A stretch of DNA of 64,000 nucleotides from NCBI RefSeq assembly GCF_014230465.1, contig NZ_JAAXCY010000001.1, forward strand, positions 186,001 through 250,000, read 5' to 3'. The notes beneath the pieces were generated by a model, which saw only the letters and a program-made list of their open reading frames with translations, had not been told where the DNA came from and did not search any database. Positions 18,096 to 26,601 of the stretch are shown here, in pieces. The stretch comes from Pseudomonas cremoris. GTDB lineage: Bacteria > Pseudomonadota > Gammaproteobacteria > Pseudomonadales > Pseudomonadaceae. The translations under genes and the position numbers were made by a program. The stretch's first letter is position 1. Every line of letters begins with the position of its first letter.

Positions 18096-19421
18096 ATGAA
18101 TACGCCCGTCGTCACCCACTTCCAGGTCATCCCCGTCGCCGGCCACGACAGCATGTTGCTCAACCTGAGCGGCGCCCACGGCCCTTACTTCACGCGCAAT
18201 ATCGTCATCCTCAAGGACAGCAGCGGCAACACCGGTGTGGGCGAAGTTCCCGGTGGCGAACGCATCCGCGAAACGCTGGAAGACGCCCGCAGCCTGGTGA
18301 TCGGCCAACCGATCGGCCAGTACCAGCGCATTCTCAACCAGATGCGCACCACCTTCGCCTCCAGGGATTCTGCCGGTCGTGGCCTGCAGACGTTTGACCT
18401 GCGCATCACCATCCATGCCGTCACCGCCATGGAAGCGGCCTTGCTCGACCTGCTGGGGCAATTTCTTGAAGTGCCCGTGGCGGCCTTGCTCGGTGAAGGG
18501 CAGCAGCGTGACGCGGTGAAGATGCTCGGTTACCTGTTCTATGTCGGCGACCGCAACGCGACAGACCTGGCTTACCGCAACGAAGCCGACGCCGATGACG
18601 AATGGTTCCGCCTGCGTCACGAGAAGGCACTCACCAGCGATGCGGTGGTGCGCCTGGCCGAAGCCGCCAAGGCCAAGTACGGCTTCAACGACTTCAAACT
18701 CAAGGGCGGTGTCTTGAGTGGCGATGAAGAAATCGAAGCCGTCACCGCCCTGGCCGAACGCTTCCCCGACGCACGCATCACCCTAGACCCGAACGGTGCC
18801 TGGTCCCTCAAGGAAGCCATCCGCCTGTGCCGCGACCAGCACAAGGTACTCGCCTATGCGGAAGACCCATGCGGCGCAGAAAACGGTTATTCAGGTCGCG
18901 AAGTCATGGCCGAGTTCCGGCGTGCCACCGGGCTGAAAACCGCCACCAACATGATCGCCACCGACTGGCGTGAAATGGGCCATGCGATCCAGTTGCAGTC
19001 AGTGGACATTCCCCTCGCCGACCCGCACTTCTGGACAATGCAGGGCTCGGTACGCGTGGCGCAGCTGTGCAATGAGTGGGGCCTGACATGGGGCTCGCAC
19101 TCCAACAACCACTTCGATATTTCCCTGGCGATGTTCACCCAGGTCGCTGCCGCCGCACCGGGCGATATCACCGCCATCGACACTCACTGGATCTGGCAGG
19201 ACGGCCAGCGCCTGACCAAGTCACCACTGAAAATCGAAGGCGGTTACGTGAAGGTGCCGGCCAAGCCAGGCCTTGGGGTGGACATCGACATGGACGCCGT
19301 GGCCAAGGCACACGAGGTGTACAAAGGCATGGGCCTTGGGGCGCGGGATGACAGCGTGGCGATGCAGTTTTTGATTCCGGGCTGGACGTTTAACAACAAG
19401 CAGCCGTGCCTGGTGCGATAA
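18096..19421 (+). CDS. gudD: Glucarate dehydratase
   Basis: This 441-residue enolase-superfamily enzyme converts D-glucarate to 5-keto-4-deoxy-D-glucarate. The N-terminal lid carries [20 protein letters not shown] and the barrel shows the catalytic KxK-type segment [17 protein letters not shown]. It also has the metal ligand Asp in [11 protein letters not shown], a second acid in EDPCG, and the His of the His-Asp pair in [12 protein letters not shown]. Length matches the family (about 440-450). No downstream aldolase or further pathway gene follows; a REP doublet lies immediately after the stop. Confidence 0.92.
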   Translation: MNTPVVTHFQVIPVAGHDSMLLNLSGAHGPYFTRNIVILKDSSGNTGVGEVPGGERIRETLEDARSLVIGQPIGQYQRILNQMRTTFASRDSAGRGLQTFDLRITIHAVTAMEAALLDLLGQFLEVPVAALLGEGQQRDAVKMLGYLFYVGDRNATDLAYRNEADADDEWFRLRHEKALTSDAVVRLAEAAKAKYGFNDFKLKGGVLSGDEEIEAVTALAERFPDARITLDPNGAWSLKEAIRLCRDQHKVLAYAEDPCGAENGYSGREVMAEFRRATGLKTATNMIATDWREMGHAIQLQSVDIPLADPHFWTMQGSVRVAQLCNEWGLTWGSHSNNHFDISLAMFTQVAAAAPGDITAIDTHWIWQDGQRLTKSPLKIEGGYVKVPAKPGLGVDIDMDAVAKAHEVYKGMGLGARDDSVAMQFLIPGWTFNNKQPCLVR

Positions 19422-19456
19422 GGCAAACACAGATAATAAATGTGGATGCTGGCTTG

Positions 19457-19545
19457 TGTGGGAGCGGGCTTGCTCGCGAATGCGGTGGTTCAGCTAAAAA
19501 TGCTCAAGCTGACACACCGCATTCGCGAGCAAGCCCGCTCCCACA
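19457..19545. repeat. REP doublet (REPIN) copy 2
   Basis: Same arms as the copy at 14525 (left arm TGTGGGAGCGGGCTTGCTCG..., right arm its complement) and again exactly 89 bases. Only the middle differs. It separates the gudD end from the antitoxin gene end. Confidence 0.9.
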
Positions 19546-19562
19546 TTAGATCTTTGTAATGT

Positions 19563-19916
19563 TCAAATTCGCGCCTTAGGGGCCGCAATCGGCTGCACCG
19601 TCAACTCCACACCCAGCGCCAGCATGAGCTTCTGGACCGTCTCATAACGGGTTTTCGAACCGCCTTTGAGCGTCTTGTACAGGCTCTCCCGGTTCACCCC
19701 CGCCGCCTCGGCTACCTTGTTCACGCCTTGGGCCTTGGCAACTTCGGCCAGCGCTTTCATGAGTATCTGCGGGTCGTTGGATTTCATGCTTTGCGCCAGG
19801 TAAACGCTGATCACTTCCGGGCTGTCGAGGAAGCGCGAGGCCTCGTAGACGCTGGTGCCGGAGGTGTCCAGATCGAGGATTGGCATGTCCTCGGGTTTGA
19901 ATTTTGATTCGCTCAT
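19563..19916 (-). CDS. HigA-like antitoxin / HTH partner of RelE-type toxin
   Basis: This 117-residue protein has a C-terminal helix-turn-helix (VAEAAGVNRESLYKTLKGG) typical of the addiction-module antidote family (HigA-like, PF21716 type). An N-terminal stretch rich in acidic residues (FKPEDMPILDLDTSGTSVYEASRFLDS) probably contacts the toxin. It follows the toxin gene with a 1-base gap (TGA A ATG), the toxin-first order of higBA. It should neutralise the toxin and repress the pair by binding the upstream operator. Confidence 0.85.
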   Translation of the reverse strand: MSESKFKPEDMPILDLDTSGTSVYEASRFLDSPEVISVYLAQSMKSNDPQILMKALAEVAKAQGVNKVAEAAGVNRESLYKTLKGGSKTRYETVQKLMLALGVELTVQPIAAPKARI

Positions 19917-19917
19917 T

Positions 19918-20220
19918 TCATTGACCTCTCAGGGCATCGAGAATCTCTTTTGCCCGTTTGATTCCTCGTTTCTGGTCGGTTTTATCACTGCCCCACAGCA
20001 TCAGGTAGGCGGTGATGCCCGTGCGCACAAAGTAGATCCTGTAGCCGGGCCCGACAAACACACGCATTTCACTCAGGCCATCGCCTGCGGACTCGCAGTC
20101 GCCGAAGTTGTTTTCTTCGGCGCGGTCCAACCGGGTCAGCACCGCCGTTTTCCCCCACACATCCCTCATACCGTCGAGCCACGTATCAAACTCCGGCGTC
20201 CTGCCGATCAAGTTGGTCAC
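19918..20220 (-). CDS. HigB/RelE-like toxin
   Basis: This 100-residue basic protein matches the phage-derived Gp49-like / HigB addiction-module killer family (RelE superfamily). EFDTWLDGMRD begins it, followed by RIYFVRTGITAYLMLWGSDKTDQKRGIKRAKEIL, the typical C-terminal catalytic strand and Lys/Arg-rich helix. These toxins cleave mRNA at the ribosome. Initiation is at GTG 20220 with AGGTGG five bases upstream. The pair lies between a REP doublet and the deacetylase gene, apparently an intact, chromosomal module. Confidence 0.85.
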   Translation of the reverse strand: MTNLIGRTPEFDTWLDGMRDVWGKTAVLTRLDRAEENNFGDCESAGDGLSEMRVFVGPGYRIYFVRTGITAYLMLWGSDKTDQKRGIKRAKEILDALRGQ

Positions 20221-20230
20221 TGTGCCACCT

Positions 20231-20246
20231 GTAGCCTACTGGCTAC
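20231..20246. promoter_or_regulatory. Inverted repeat, likely operator of the toxin-antitoxin pair
   Basis: GTAGCC-TACT-GGCTAC is a perfect 6-base inverted repeat located 11-26 bases upstream of the toxin start, overlapping the ribosome-site side of the promoter region. Position and symmetry suit autorepression by the antitoxin. Confidence 0.5.
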
Positions 20247-20371
20247 TCCTTGTGAGTGCTAGCGAATTTTCAGTTCCGGCGATAACCGGTTGAAAAACCC
20301 TAGTCCAGCCCTCACACCAGGAGCGTGGTGATTCTATTAGCGCTTGTTTCCCTGCCACAGTGAGAGTGGAT

Positions 20372-21526
20372 TCAACGCTGGCGGCTCACAAATCCCAACA
20401 CCCTCTCCAACATCCGATCACACGCGGCCAACTGTTCAACGCTGATAAATTCATCCGGCTTATGCCCTTGCTCCATGCTCCCGGGGCCGCAGACCACCGT
20501 GGGGATACCCGCCTGATCAAACAGGCCACCCTCGGTGCCGAAGGCCACGGTGCCGAATTCCTGGGAGCCGCAGAACTGCGCAACCCACTCGGCAGCCTGG
20601 CTTTCCAACGATGTCGCCAACCCCGGATAACTGGACAGTTCACTGAAACTGATCGCCGATTGCGCACTCACCGCCTGCATCGCAGGCAGCAGGATTTGTT
20701 CGGCGTAATGCTGTAATTGCTGCGCAACCTGCCAAGGGTCCTGGGCCGGTAACGCGCGCACTTCAAAGTCAAAACTGCAGTTCTGCGGGACGATATTCAG
20801 CGCCTTGCCGCCGTTGATCAGCCCGGTCTGTACTGTGGAAAACGGGGGGTCAAAGCGTTGATCCAGATGCTGGGGAGCCTTCAGCCCTTCGCCAAGCCGC
20901 ACCAGTTCACTGATCAAACGCGCCGCATATTCAATGGCGTTGACACCCGATGGCGCATACGCCGAATGACACGCCGCACCGTGCACCTCGCAACGCACCG
21001 CCAGCTTGCCTTTGTGGCCCAGCACCGGCTTAAGCTCGGTGGGCTCGCCGATCACGCACAGCAGCGGCTTGACGGGTTGACCGTGAAACCTTTCGATCAA
21101 CGAGCGCACGCCCAGGCAACCCACTTCCTCGTCATAGGACAGCGCAATATGCACCGGCATGCGCAGCGGCGCCTTCACCAGCGCCGGCACGCAGGCCAAC
21201 ACACAGGCGATGTAGCCCTTCATGTCCGCCGTGCCCCGACCGTACAACTTGCCGTCTTTTTCGGTAAGTTCGAACGGCGCCACGCTCCAGCGCTGGCCGT
21301 CCACCGGCACCACATCGGTGTGCCCGGACAACACGATGCCCGGCACATCCGCCGGGCCGATGGTCGCCAGCAGGTTGGCCTTGCTCTTGTGCGCGTTGTA
21401 CACCAGTTCGCAGGCCACGCCGTGGTCTTGCAGGTAGGTGCGCACGAAGTCGATCAAGGCCAGGTTGGACTCGCGGCTGGTGGTGTCGAAGCGCACCAGT
21501 TGCGCCAGCAACTCGCGACTGTTCAT
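20372..21526 (-). CDS. M20-family deacetylase, ArgE-like
   Basis: This 384-residue metallopeptidase matches acetylornithine deacetylase. Metal ligands are visible in LSGHTDVVPVDG and GRGTADMKGY, the general base Glu pair in SYDEEVGCLG, and a later GEPTELKP metal Glu. ArgE removes acetyl groups from N-acetyl amino acids. It is the last gene of a six-gene minus-strand unit and overlaps DUF1028 by 4 bases. Because it sits in a transporter-linked catabolic unit, it more probably deacylates the imported compound than serves arginine biosynthesis; this is an inference. An argE symbol is therefore not given. Confidence 0.85.
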   Translation of the reverse strand: MNSRELLAQLVRFDTTSRESNLALIDFVRTYLQDHGVACELVYNAHKSKANLLATIGPADVPGIVLSGHTDVVPVDGQRWSVAPFELTEKDGKLYGRGTADMKGYIACVLACVPALVKAPLRMPVHIALSYDEEVGCLGVRSLIERFHGQPVKPLLCVIGEPTELKPVLGHKGKLAVRCEVHGAACHSAYAPSGVNAIEYAARLISELVRLGEGLKAPQHLDQRFDPPFSTVQTGLINGGKALNIVPQNCSFDFEVRALPAQDPWQVAQQLQHYAEQILLPAMQAVSAQSAISFSELSSYPGLATSLESQAAEWVAQFCGSQEFGTVAFGTEGGLFDQAGIPTVVCGPGSMEQGHKPDEFISVEQLAACDRMLERVLGFVSRQR

Positions 21527-22197
21527 CGGTCGTCTCCCGGCACCGCATAACCCGGCGCGATCTGCGGGTTGAGCGCGCGGTCGATGTAGTCTTGCAGTTG
21601 CCCGCGATAGGCCTGCCAGAGCTGGTCGAGTGCGCCGATGGGGTCTTCATCGGCCCAGTCGACGCGCAGGTTGACGATGGGCCACGAAAGGTCGTCGACC
21701 ACGATCAGCGCCGCCGAATGCACCGGCCCCGCTTCTCCGCCGTGAGCCTGACCGGTGTGCATCGCCGCAAGCAGACGGTCGGCAAGATGCCCCGGTGCGT
21801 CTTCAAACGCCCTCACCATCGCCTCGATCACCCCGGGATTGGCGAGCATATTGCCCGCTGCGACACACTGCTCACCGCTGACCGCGTGATGAATACCAAG
21901 GGTCTTGGCACCACTGAAATGCGCCGTACGCCCCAGGTGATCAATCACCGTCACCTGGCGATACTCGCTGTGTTCCTGTCCCGCCAGAGCGGCCAACACT
22001 TCACTGGGTGCCATGCCACTTTCGAGCAAGTCCAGTCCCTGCGGCCCCAGGCTCGGCAAGGTAATGTTCTGCGACGCTACCGCGCCCACGCCCGGCCGCA
22101 ACCACGGGCAACGTGCCCCCACAGCAATGCTCGACGAGCTGATGGCAATACCCAACTGGCCGGTTTCAGCGCAGCGGGCGACAACGGAAAAAGTCAT
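21523..22197 (-). CDS. DUF1028 Ntn-hydrolase-like protein
   Basis: This 224-residue protein matches DUF1028 across its length: MTFSVVARCAETGQLGIAISSSSIAVGARCPW at the start and the QNITLPSLGPQGLDLL segment. The N-terminal Thr after Met fits an Ntn-hydrolase-type fold, in which the exposed Thr/Ser would act as nucleophile. Function of the family is not established; it often lies near M20 peptidases and RidA proteins. Here it overlaps the deacetylase by 4 bases and follows the aldolase by 9, so the three are surely co-translated. A role in hydrolysing an amide of the imported substrate is possible. Confidence 0.83.
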   Translation of the reverse strand: MTFSVVARCAETGQLGIAISSSSIAVGARCPWLRPGVGAVASQNITLPSLGPQGLDLLESGMAPSEVLAALAGQEHSEYRQVTVIDHLGRTAHFSGAKTLGIHHAVSGEQCVAAGNMLANPGVIEAMVRAFEDAPGHLADRLLAAMHTGQAHGGEAGPVHSAALIVVDDLSWPIVNLRVDWADEDPIGALDQLWQAYRGQLQDYIDRALNPQIAPGYAVPGDDR

Positions 22198-22206
22198 GGG
22201 GTTTCC

Positions 22207-22938
22207 TCAGTCGAGCACGGAAGGGTCAGCGTCGATCATCAACTGCTTCATTTCTTCGAAGTGCTGGCGCGAAAAGTCCGCGATACCTTCCCAGCCCCGT
22301 GCGGTTTTTTCCGCCACTTCATCCGACAACACCCGCAGCGGCTGCCCGGTGGACCACGCCGTGACGAGGATCTGGCAGGCGCGTTCCAGGGTCCAGATAT
22401 CGTCGAACGCTTCGCCGATGGACGATGCCGTCACCATCACACCATGGTTGCCCATCAGCAGGCGGCTCTTGCCGTCCAGCAAACCGGCCAGGCGTGCACC
22501 TTCGGCCTCGGTATCGGCCATGCCGCCGTACAGTTCGTCCACGGCTACGCGGTTGAAATAACGCGCGGTGTTCTGGTCAATCGGCGGGATATGCGGCGTG
22601 GCCAGGCACGCCACCGCCGTGGTGTACACCGGGTGCAAGTGCAGCACCGCGCGGGTGTGCGGCAACAGCCGGTGGATCTGCCCGTGGATCGACCAGGCGG
22701 TGGCATCCACGTTCGGGTGATCGGCACAGGACGTGTCATCGGCGTTCAGCAACAGCAGGTCGCTGGCACGGATACGCGAGAAGTGCTTCCACTTCGGGTT
22801 GAGCAAAAACTGCTTGCCATCGGCCGACACCGCCGCACTGAAGTGGTTGGCCACCGCTTCGTGCATGCCCAGGTGCGCGATGATGCGAAAGGTCGCCGCC
22901 AGGTCGATGCGCGTCTGTTCTTCGTGGGATAACGCCAT
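22207..22938 (-). CDS. Class II aldolase/adducin family protein
   Basis: This 243-residue protein matches the class II aldolase family (PF00596), with GGAGA nine bases before the chosen ATG. Metal-binding His residues appear in VLHLHPVYTTAVAC and in MGNHGVMVTA, and the opening is ATFRIIAHLGMHEAVANHFSA. Members cleave sugar-phosphate type aldols (fuculose-1-P, ribulose-5-P) or decarboxylate keto acids. The substrate here is unknown. It lies between the binding protein (53 bases) and DUF1028 (9 bases) in the unit, suggesting cleavage of an intermediate formed by the dioxygenase. Confidence 0.85.
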   Translation of the reverse strand: MALSHEEQTRIDLAATFRIIAHLGMHEAVANHFSAAVSADGKQFLLNPKWKHFSRIRASDLLLLNADDTSCADHPNVDATAWSIHGQIHRLLPHTRAVLHLHPVYTTAVACLATPHIPPIDQNTARYFNRVAVDELYGGMADTEAEGARLAGLLDGKSRLLMGNHGVMVTASSIGEAFDDIWTLERACQILVTAWSTGQPLRVLSDEVAEKTARGWEGIADFSRQHFEEMKQLMIDADPSVLD

Positions 22939-22991
22939 GAATCGGTCTCCGCAGGGCGCGGCCGCAGCGGGCTGCGGCACGCGCTGTAGGC

Positions 22992-23822
22992 TTACTGCGG
23001 CATCAGCGCCGCGATGTCGGCATCAGTGGGTGCCTGGAAGTTGTACTTCTTGAGCAAGGCCGCGTATTCCGGGGTAGCGCGGTATTTTTCCAGGCCGTCT
23101 AGCAGGGCTTTCTTCACGGTGTCATTGCCCTTCTTCACGCCAAAGCCGTTGAGCACCGGGTAGATGAGGGTGTCGGAGGAAATCACCACGCGGCTGCCCA
23201 GCTTGTCGATCACGCCACGGGCCACGGCGGCGTCGGTAATTTGCGCTTCGACGGCGTGAGCCAACAGGGCCTGGGTGGTCTGCGGGTCGGTGCTGTACTC
23301 GCTGATCTGGATCGGTTTCAAGCCCTTGGCCACGCAGTATTCGGCCGACAGTTTGTTCATCTGCGCCAGCCACGAGGTGGCGCCCATGGAGCCGATCTTG
23401 TGGCCGCAGAACTCTTCTGGGGTCTTGGGCTGGAAGGTGCTGTCCTTGAGGGTCAGGATCGACTCGCCGCTTTTCAGATACGGAATCATGTCAATGACCT
23501 TCACCCGCTCTGCGGTGATGTACATCGACGAGTTGGTCACATCGAAACGCCCGGCTTGCAGGCCGGTGATCAAGTTGGGAAAGCGCGTGTCGAGGGTCTC
23601 GACCTTGCGCCCCATAACCTTGCCCAGGCCGTCCATGAACTCGATATCGAAACCTGCCGGCTTGTTGTTATCCATGTACTCATAAGGGAAGAAGGTCACG
23701 TCGGAACCGGCGATGATCTTGCCTTCCTGCTGGAACGCCGAGGCTGCCAACGAGGTCATTGCAACCGCTGCGCCCATCAGGCAGACGGCAATTGGACGAA
23801 CACGCATACGAAACGCTGTCAT
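22992..23822 (-). CDS. Family 3 extracellular solute-binding protein
   Basis: This 276-residue periplasmic protein has a signal peptide (MTAFRMRVRPIAVCLMGAAV..., cut near ASAF). It is followed by the SBP_bac_3 fold (PF00497): IIAGSDVTFFPYEYMDNNKPAGFDIEFMDGLGK and later RFPNLITGLQAGRFDV. These bind polar amino acids, opines and related nitrogen compounds. It lies 28 bases after the dioxygenase gene and pairs with the fused permease/ATPase 900 bases upstream. Placing the dioxygenase between the permease and the binding protein is unusual and ties the enzyme to the same substrate. Confidence 0.87.
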   Translation of the reverse strand: MTAFRMRVRPIAVCLMGAAVAMTSLAASAFQQEGKIIAGSDVTFFPYEYMDNNKPAGFDIEFMDGLGKVMGRKVETLDTRFPNLITGLQAGRFDVTNSSMYITAERVKVIDMIPYLKSGESILTLKDSTFQPKTPEEFCGHKIGSMGATSWLAQMNKLSAEYCVAKGLKPIQISEYSTDPQTTQALLAHAVEAQITDAAVARGVIDKLGSRVVISSDTLIYPVLNGFGVKKGNDTVKKALLDGLEKYRATPEYAALLKKYNFQAPTDADIAALMPQ

Positions 23823-23850
23823 GGTTTTTACCCGCAAGGTTTTAGGGAAG

Positions 23851-24723
23851 TTAGGCAGTGGCTGAATCTTGTCCGGCCTGTTGCACGAAGAACGAGGCGC
23901 CACGGGGTTTCTGCGGCAAGCGCATGTGGTTGTCCGTGGAGCGCACCAAGCCGCTCTCTTCACCGGCCACCAACAGGCCGGCGTGTGCACTGGGCAACGG
24001 GTTTTCGCCGAATGGCAGCGCGTCTTCAGCGGCGTATACGCTGATGAACAGAGTGCGCGGGAGTTCGGTCTCGTTAGGGCTGGAAGCATGCAAAAGACGC
24101 GTGTGCATGAAGCACACAGAGCCGGCGGGGCCGTAGCAGGCCACCGGTTGCTGGCAGTGTTCTGCAACGACGGCATCGTCCACGGAACCGGTGAAGCGCT
24201 GGTTCTGCCAGTGAGACCACAGCGGGCCCTTATGGCTGCCGGGAATCACATTCAACGGGCCATTTTGTGGGGTCACTTCGCTGACCATCAACAAGGCAGT
24301 AACGATGTCGTCGTTGCTGTGGGGCGTGAACAAGAAGTCCTGGTGCCACTTCACCTGCGTCGCGGTGTGGGGCAGTTTCGAGTTGATCTTGCTGTGGTGA
24401 AAACGCGCGCCATTGCCGCCGATAAGCTGCGCGGAAATCGCCGCCATGCGCGACTGCAACGCCACGCGCTCATACGCTGGGGAAATCTCGGTGGGCGAAC
24501 TGACCCGACGCAGCGACGGGTGATCGGCGCGGTGGTCACCCTCCAGGTCAAAGCGCTCGCGGCCATCCACGGTGGCGCCCCAACCCTGATCATGGCGGCG
24601 GCTTTCTTCTACCCACTGGTCGAAATCGTGCTGCAGGGCGGCGACTTCGTCCGGCGACAACACGTCTTCGACCACCAAGAAACCGTCGCGCTGGAATTGT
24701 TCGATGTGCGATTGCGAGATCAT
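23851..24723 (-). CDS. Phytanoyl-CoA dioxygenase (PhyH) family hydroxylase
   Basis: This 290-residue Fe(II)/2-oxoglutarate enzyme shows the iron facial triad as WHQD (His and Asp) and a distal His in TRLLHASSPN. A 2-oxoglutarate-binding Arg follows in LPRTLFI. It begins SHIEQFQRDGFLVVEDVLSPDEV, the family opening. AGGA lies before the ATG at 24723. Related enzymes hydroxylate amino acids, ectoine and other small molecules. It is not an ectoine hydroxylase by its motifs. It lies inside an amino-acid-type ABC transporter unit, so it most likely hydroxylates the imported compound. Confidence 0.85.
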   Translation of the reverse strand: MISQSHIEQFQRDGFLVVEDVLSPDEVAALQHDFDQWVEESRRHDQGWGATVDGRERFDLEGDHRADHPSLRRVSSPTEISPAYERVALQSRMAAISAQLIGGNGARFHHSKINSKLPHTATQVKWHQDFLFTPHSNDDIVTALLMVSEVTPQNGPLNVIPGSHKGPLWSHWQNQRFTGSVDDAVVAEHCQQPVACYGPAGSVCFMHTRLLHASSPNETELPRTLFISVYAAEDALPFGENPLPSAHAGLLVAGEESGLVRSTDNHMRLPQKPRGASFFVQQAGQDSATA

Positions 24724-24749
24724 TTTAGTTTTCCTGAACGTTAAAGAAA

Positions 24750-26267
24750 TCACGCCAGCGAGACGTCCTTGAGGAACGCCTCCACGCGTGGGTTGTGGCC
24801 GCTGCGCAAGGCATCCGGCGAGTCGTCGCAGACCACGCGACCCTTCTCCATGAACACGATGCGATCGGAGACCTTGAAGGCGAAGTTCATCTCGTGGGTG
24901 ACGATCACCATGGTGATGCCCTCCTCGGCCAGAGCTTCGATCACTTGCAGCACTTCGTTGACTTTCTCTGGGTCCAGCGCCGAGGTGGGCTCATCGAACA
25001 GCATGATTTGCGGGCGCATCATCAGGGCGCGGGCGATGGCTACGCGCTGTTGCTGGCCGCCGGACAATTGATGCGGGTACTTCCAGGCGTGGTCGAGCAT
25101 GCCCACCTTGTGCAGCAACGCGTACGCCTGCTGTTTCAGCTCGGAGGTTGCGCCCAGGCGGTGGTATTTGGGCGCCATGAGCAGGTTGTCGAGCACGCTC
25201 AAATGCGGGAACAGGTTGAAGCTCTGGAACACCATGCCGATGTTCAGGCGGTGCTCGGCGTGTTCGATGTACTGGGGCTTCTGCGCACCGACTTTGTTCA
25301 GGTGAATGAAGGGCTGGCCGTTGATCCGGATCTCGCCGTTGTCCAGTTGCTCAAGGCCGTTGAGCAAGCGGATCAGCGTGGTCTTGCCGGAGCCGGACGG
25401 GCCGATCACCGACACCACTTCACCGGGCTGGATCTGCAGATTCACCGAGCCGAGCACCTCGATATCGTTGTAGGCCTTGTGCAGCCGTGCGGCTTGCAGC
25501 GCAGGTTCGCCGTTGGTGATCGGGCGCTGCAACGCGGTGCGCTGTTGCATGGCCAATGCCAGCACTTCGGCATCCGGCACGCGGGAAACGTTGCGCTGGT
25601 TGACATCGAGAAAGCGCTCCAGGCGTTTGAGCAGGAAGTCGAACACGGTGACGATAAAGACGTAGAAGAACGCCACCGCCGCCATGGTTTCGATCACCAG
25701 GAAATTCTGTGAATACAGGCGCTGGCCGACCATCAGGATTTCGGTGAGGGAGATCACCGACACCAGGGAGGTGAGCTTGACGATGGAGATGTATTCATTC
25801 GCCAGCGAGGGCAACGCCACCCGCAACGCCTGGGGAATCACCACACGCCATTGGGTGCCGAAAAACTTCAGGCCCAACGCCCGTGCCGCTTCGCCTTGGC
25901 CTTTGGGGATCGAGAGCAAACCACCACGATGGATCTCGGCGACGTAGGCCGTTTCGCAGATCACCAGCGCCAACAGACCGGACCAGAACGGGTCGGCCAA
26001 AATCGCCGAAGTACCTGGCAGTGCTTGCGGCAGGTTGTAGATAAAGATCAGCAGCACCAACAACGGCAGGCTGCGGAACAACCAGATATAGCCACGGGCC
26101 GGCACGCTGAGCAGGCCGTGTTTGGATTGCTTGGCGAGCGCCAACAGAAAGCCGAGGCCGATGCTCAAGATCCAGGTCAAAGTACTGAGCTTGATTACCG
26201 TCCACGTCGCACGCCAGAACTCGGCATCGCCCAGCAAACCAAACATGTAATTCCAGTCGAATGTCAT
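24750..26267 (-). CDS. Fused amino acid-type ABC permease and ATP-binding protein
   Basis: This 505-residue fusion has an N-terminal HisM-like permease (about residues 1-225, five hydrophobic segments, with EAARALGLKFFGTQWRVVIPQA as the coupling loop). A C-terminal ATPase follows from about residue 255: Walker A GPSGSGKTTL, Q loop VFQSFNLFPH, signature LSGGQQQRVAIARAL, Walker B IMLFDEPTSALDP, and the H switch IVTHE. Separate subunits are the norm in the polar amino acid family, so the fusion is notable but known in Pseudomonas. The upstream boundary is set at the ATG at 26267. It works with the binding protein at 22992-23822. Confidence 0.9.
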   Translation of the reverse strand: MTFDWNYMFGLLGDAEFWRATWTVIKLSTLTWILSIGLGFLLALAKQSKHGLLSVPARGYIWLFRSLPLLVLLIFIYNLPQALPGTSAILADPFWSGLLALVICETAYVAEIHRGGLLSIPKGQGEAARALGLKFFGTQWRVVIPQALRVALPSLANEYISIVKLTSLVSVISLTEILMVGQRLYSQNFLVIETMAAVAFFYVFIVTVFDFLLKRLERFLDVNQRNVSRVPDAEVLALAMQQRTALQRPITNGEPALQAARLHKAYNDIEVLGSVNLQIQPGEVVSVIGPSGSGKTTLIRLLNGLEQLDNGEIRINGQPFIHLNKVGAQKPQYIEHAEHRLNIGMVFQSFNLFPHLSVLDNLLMAPKYHRLGATSELKQQAYALLHKVGMLDHAWKYPHQLSGGQQQRVAIARALMMRPQIMLFDEPTSALDPEKVNEVLQVIEALAEEGITMVIVTHEMNFAFKVSDRIVFMEKGRVVCDDSPDALRSGHNPRVEAFLKDVSLA

Positions 26268-26418
26268 CGTCGCTGTGCCCTGAATAAGTTGATCTACATC
26301 GATGGGTTGAGAGTCGTGGCGGGAGGGGGTTAGGGTCAATTCGTAAAAGCCGGGGCACTGGGTAGGCAGAACCTATGCAGCCAAAAACCACGCAGAAACC
26401 CGGTGAACGAAGATCAAA

Positions 26419-26507
26419 TGTGGGAGCGGGCTTGCTCGCGAATGCGCTCTGTCAGTGACTGATGTACTGACTGATACAGCGCATTCGCGAGCAAGCCCGC
26501 TCCCACA
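26419..26507. repeat. REP doublet (REPIN) copy 3
   Basis: Left arm TGTGGGAGCGGGCTTGCTCG and complementary right arm ending GCTCCCACA, again 89 bases. It lies in the 334-base gap between the LysR stop and the transporter start, both on the minus strand, and may separate their transcripts. Confidence 0.88.
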
Positions 26508-26601
26508 TTTTTGATCTCCGTTGTTCTGGGATCGTGCGCACCAGCCAAGATGGTGCACAGGCAAACCCAGCACACCGCACATGCCACTTATTGGTGCGCG
26601 T

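Noticed and set aside
23851..24723. Ectoine hydroxylase (EctD) as identity for the PhyH gene
   Set aside because: The surroundings of the iron ligands do not match EctD, and no ectoine genes are nearby; only the PhyH family level is supported.
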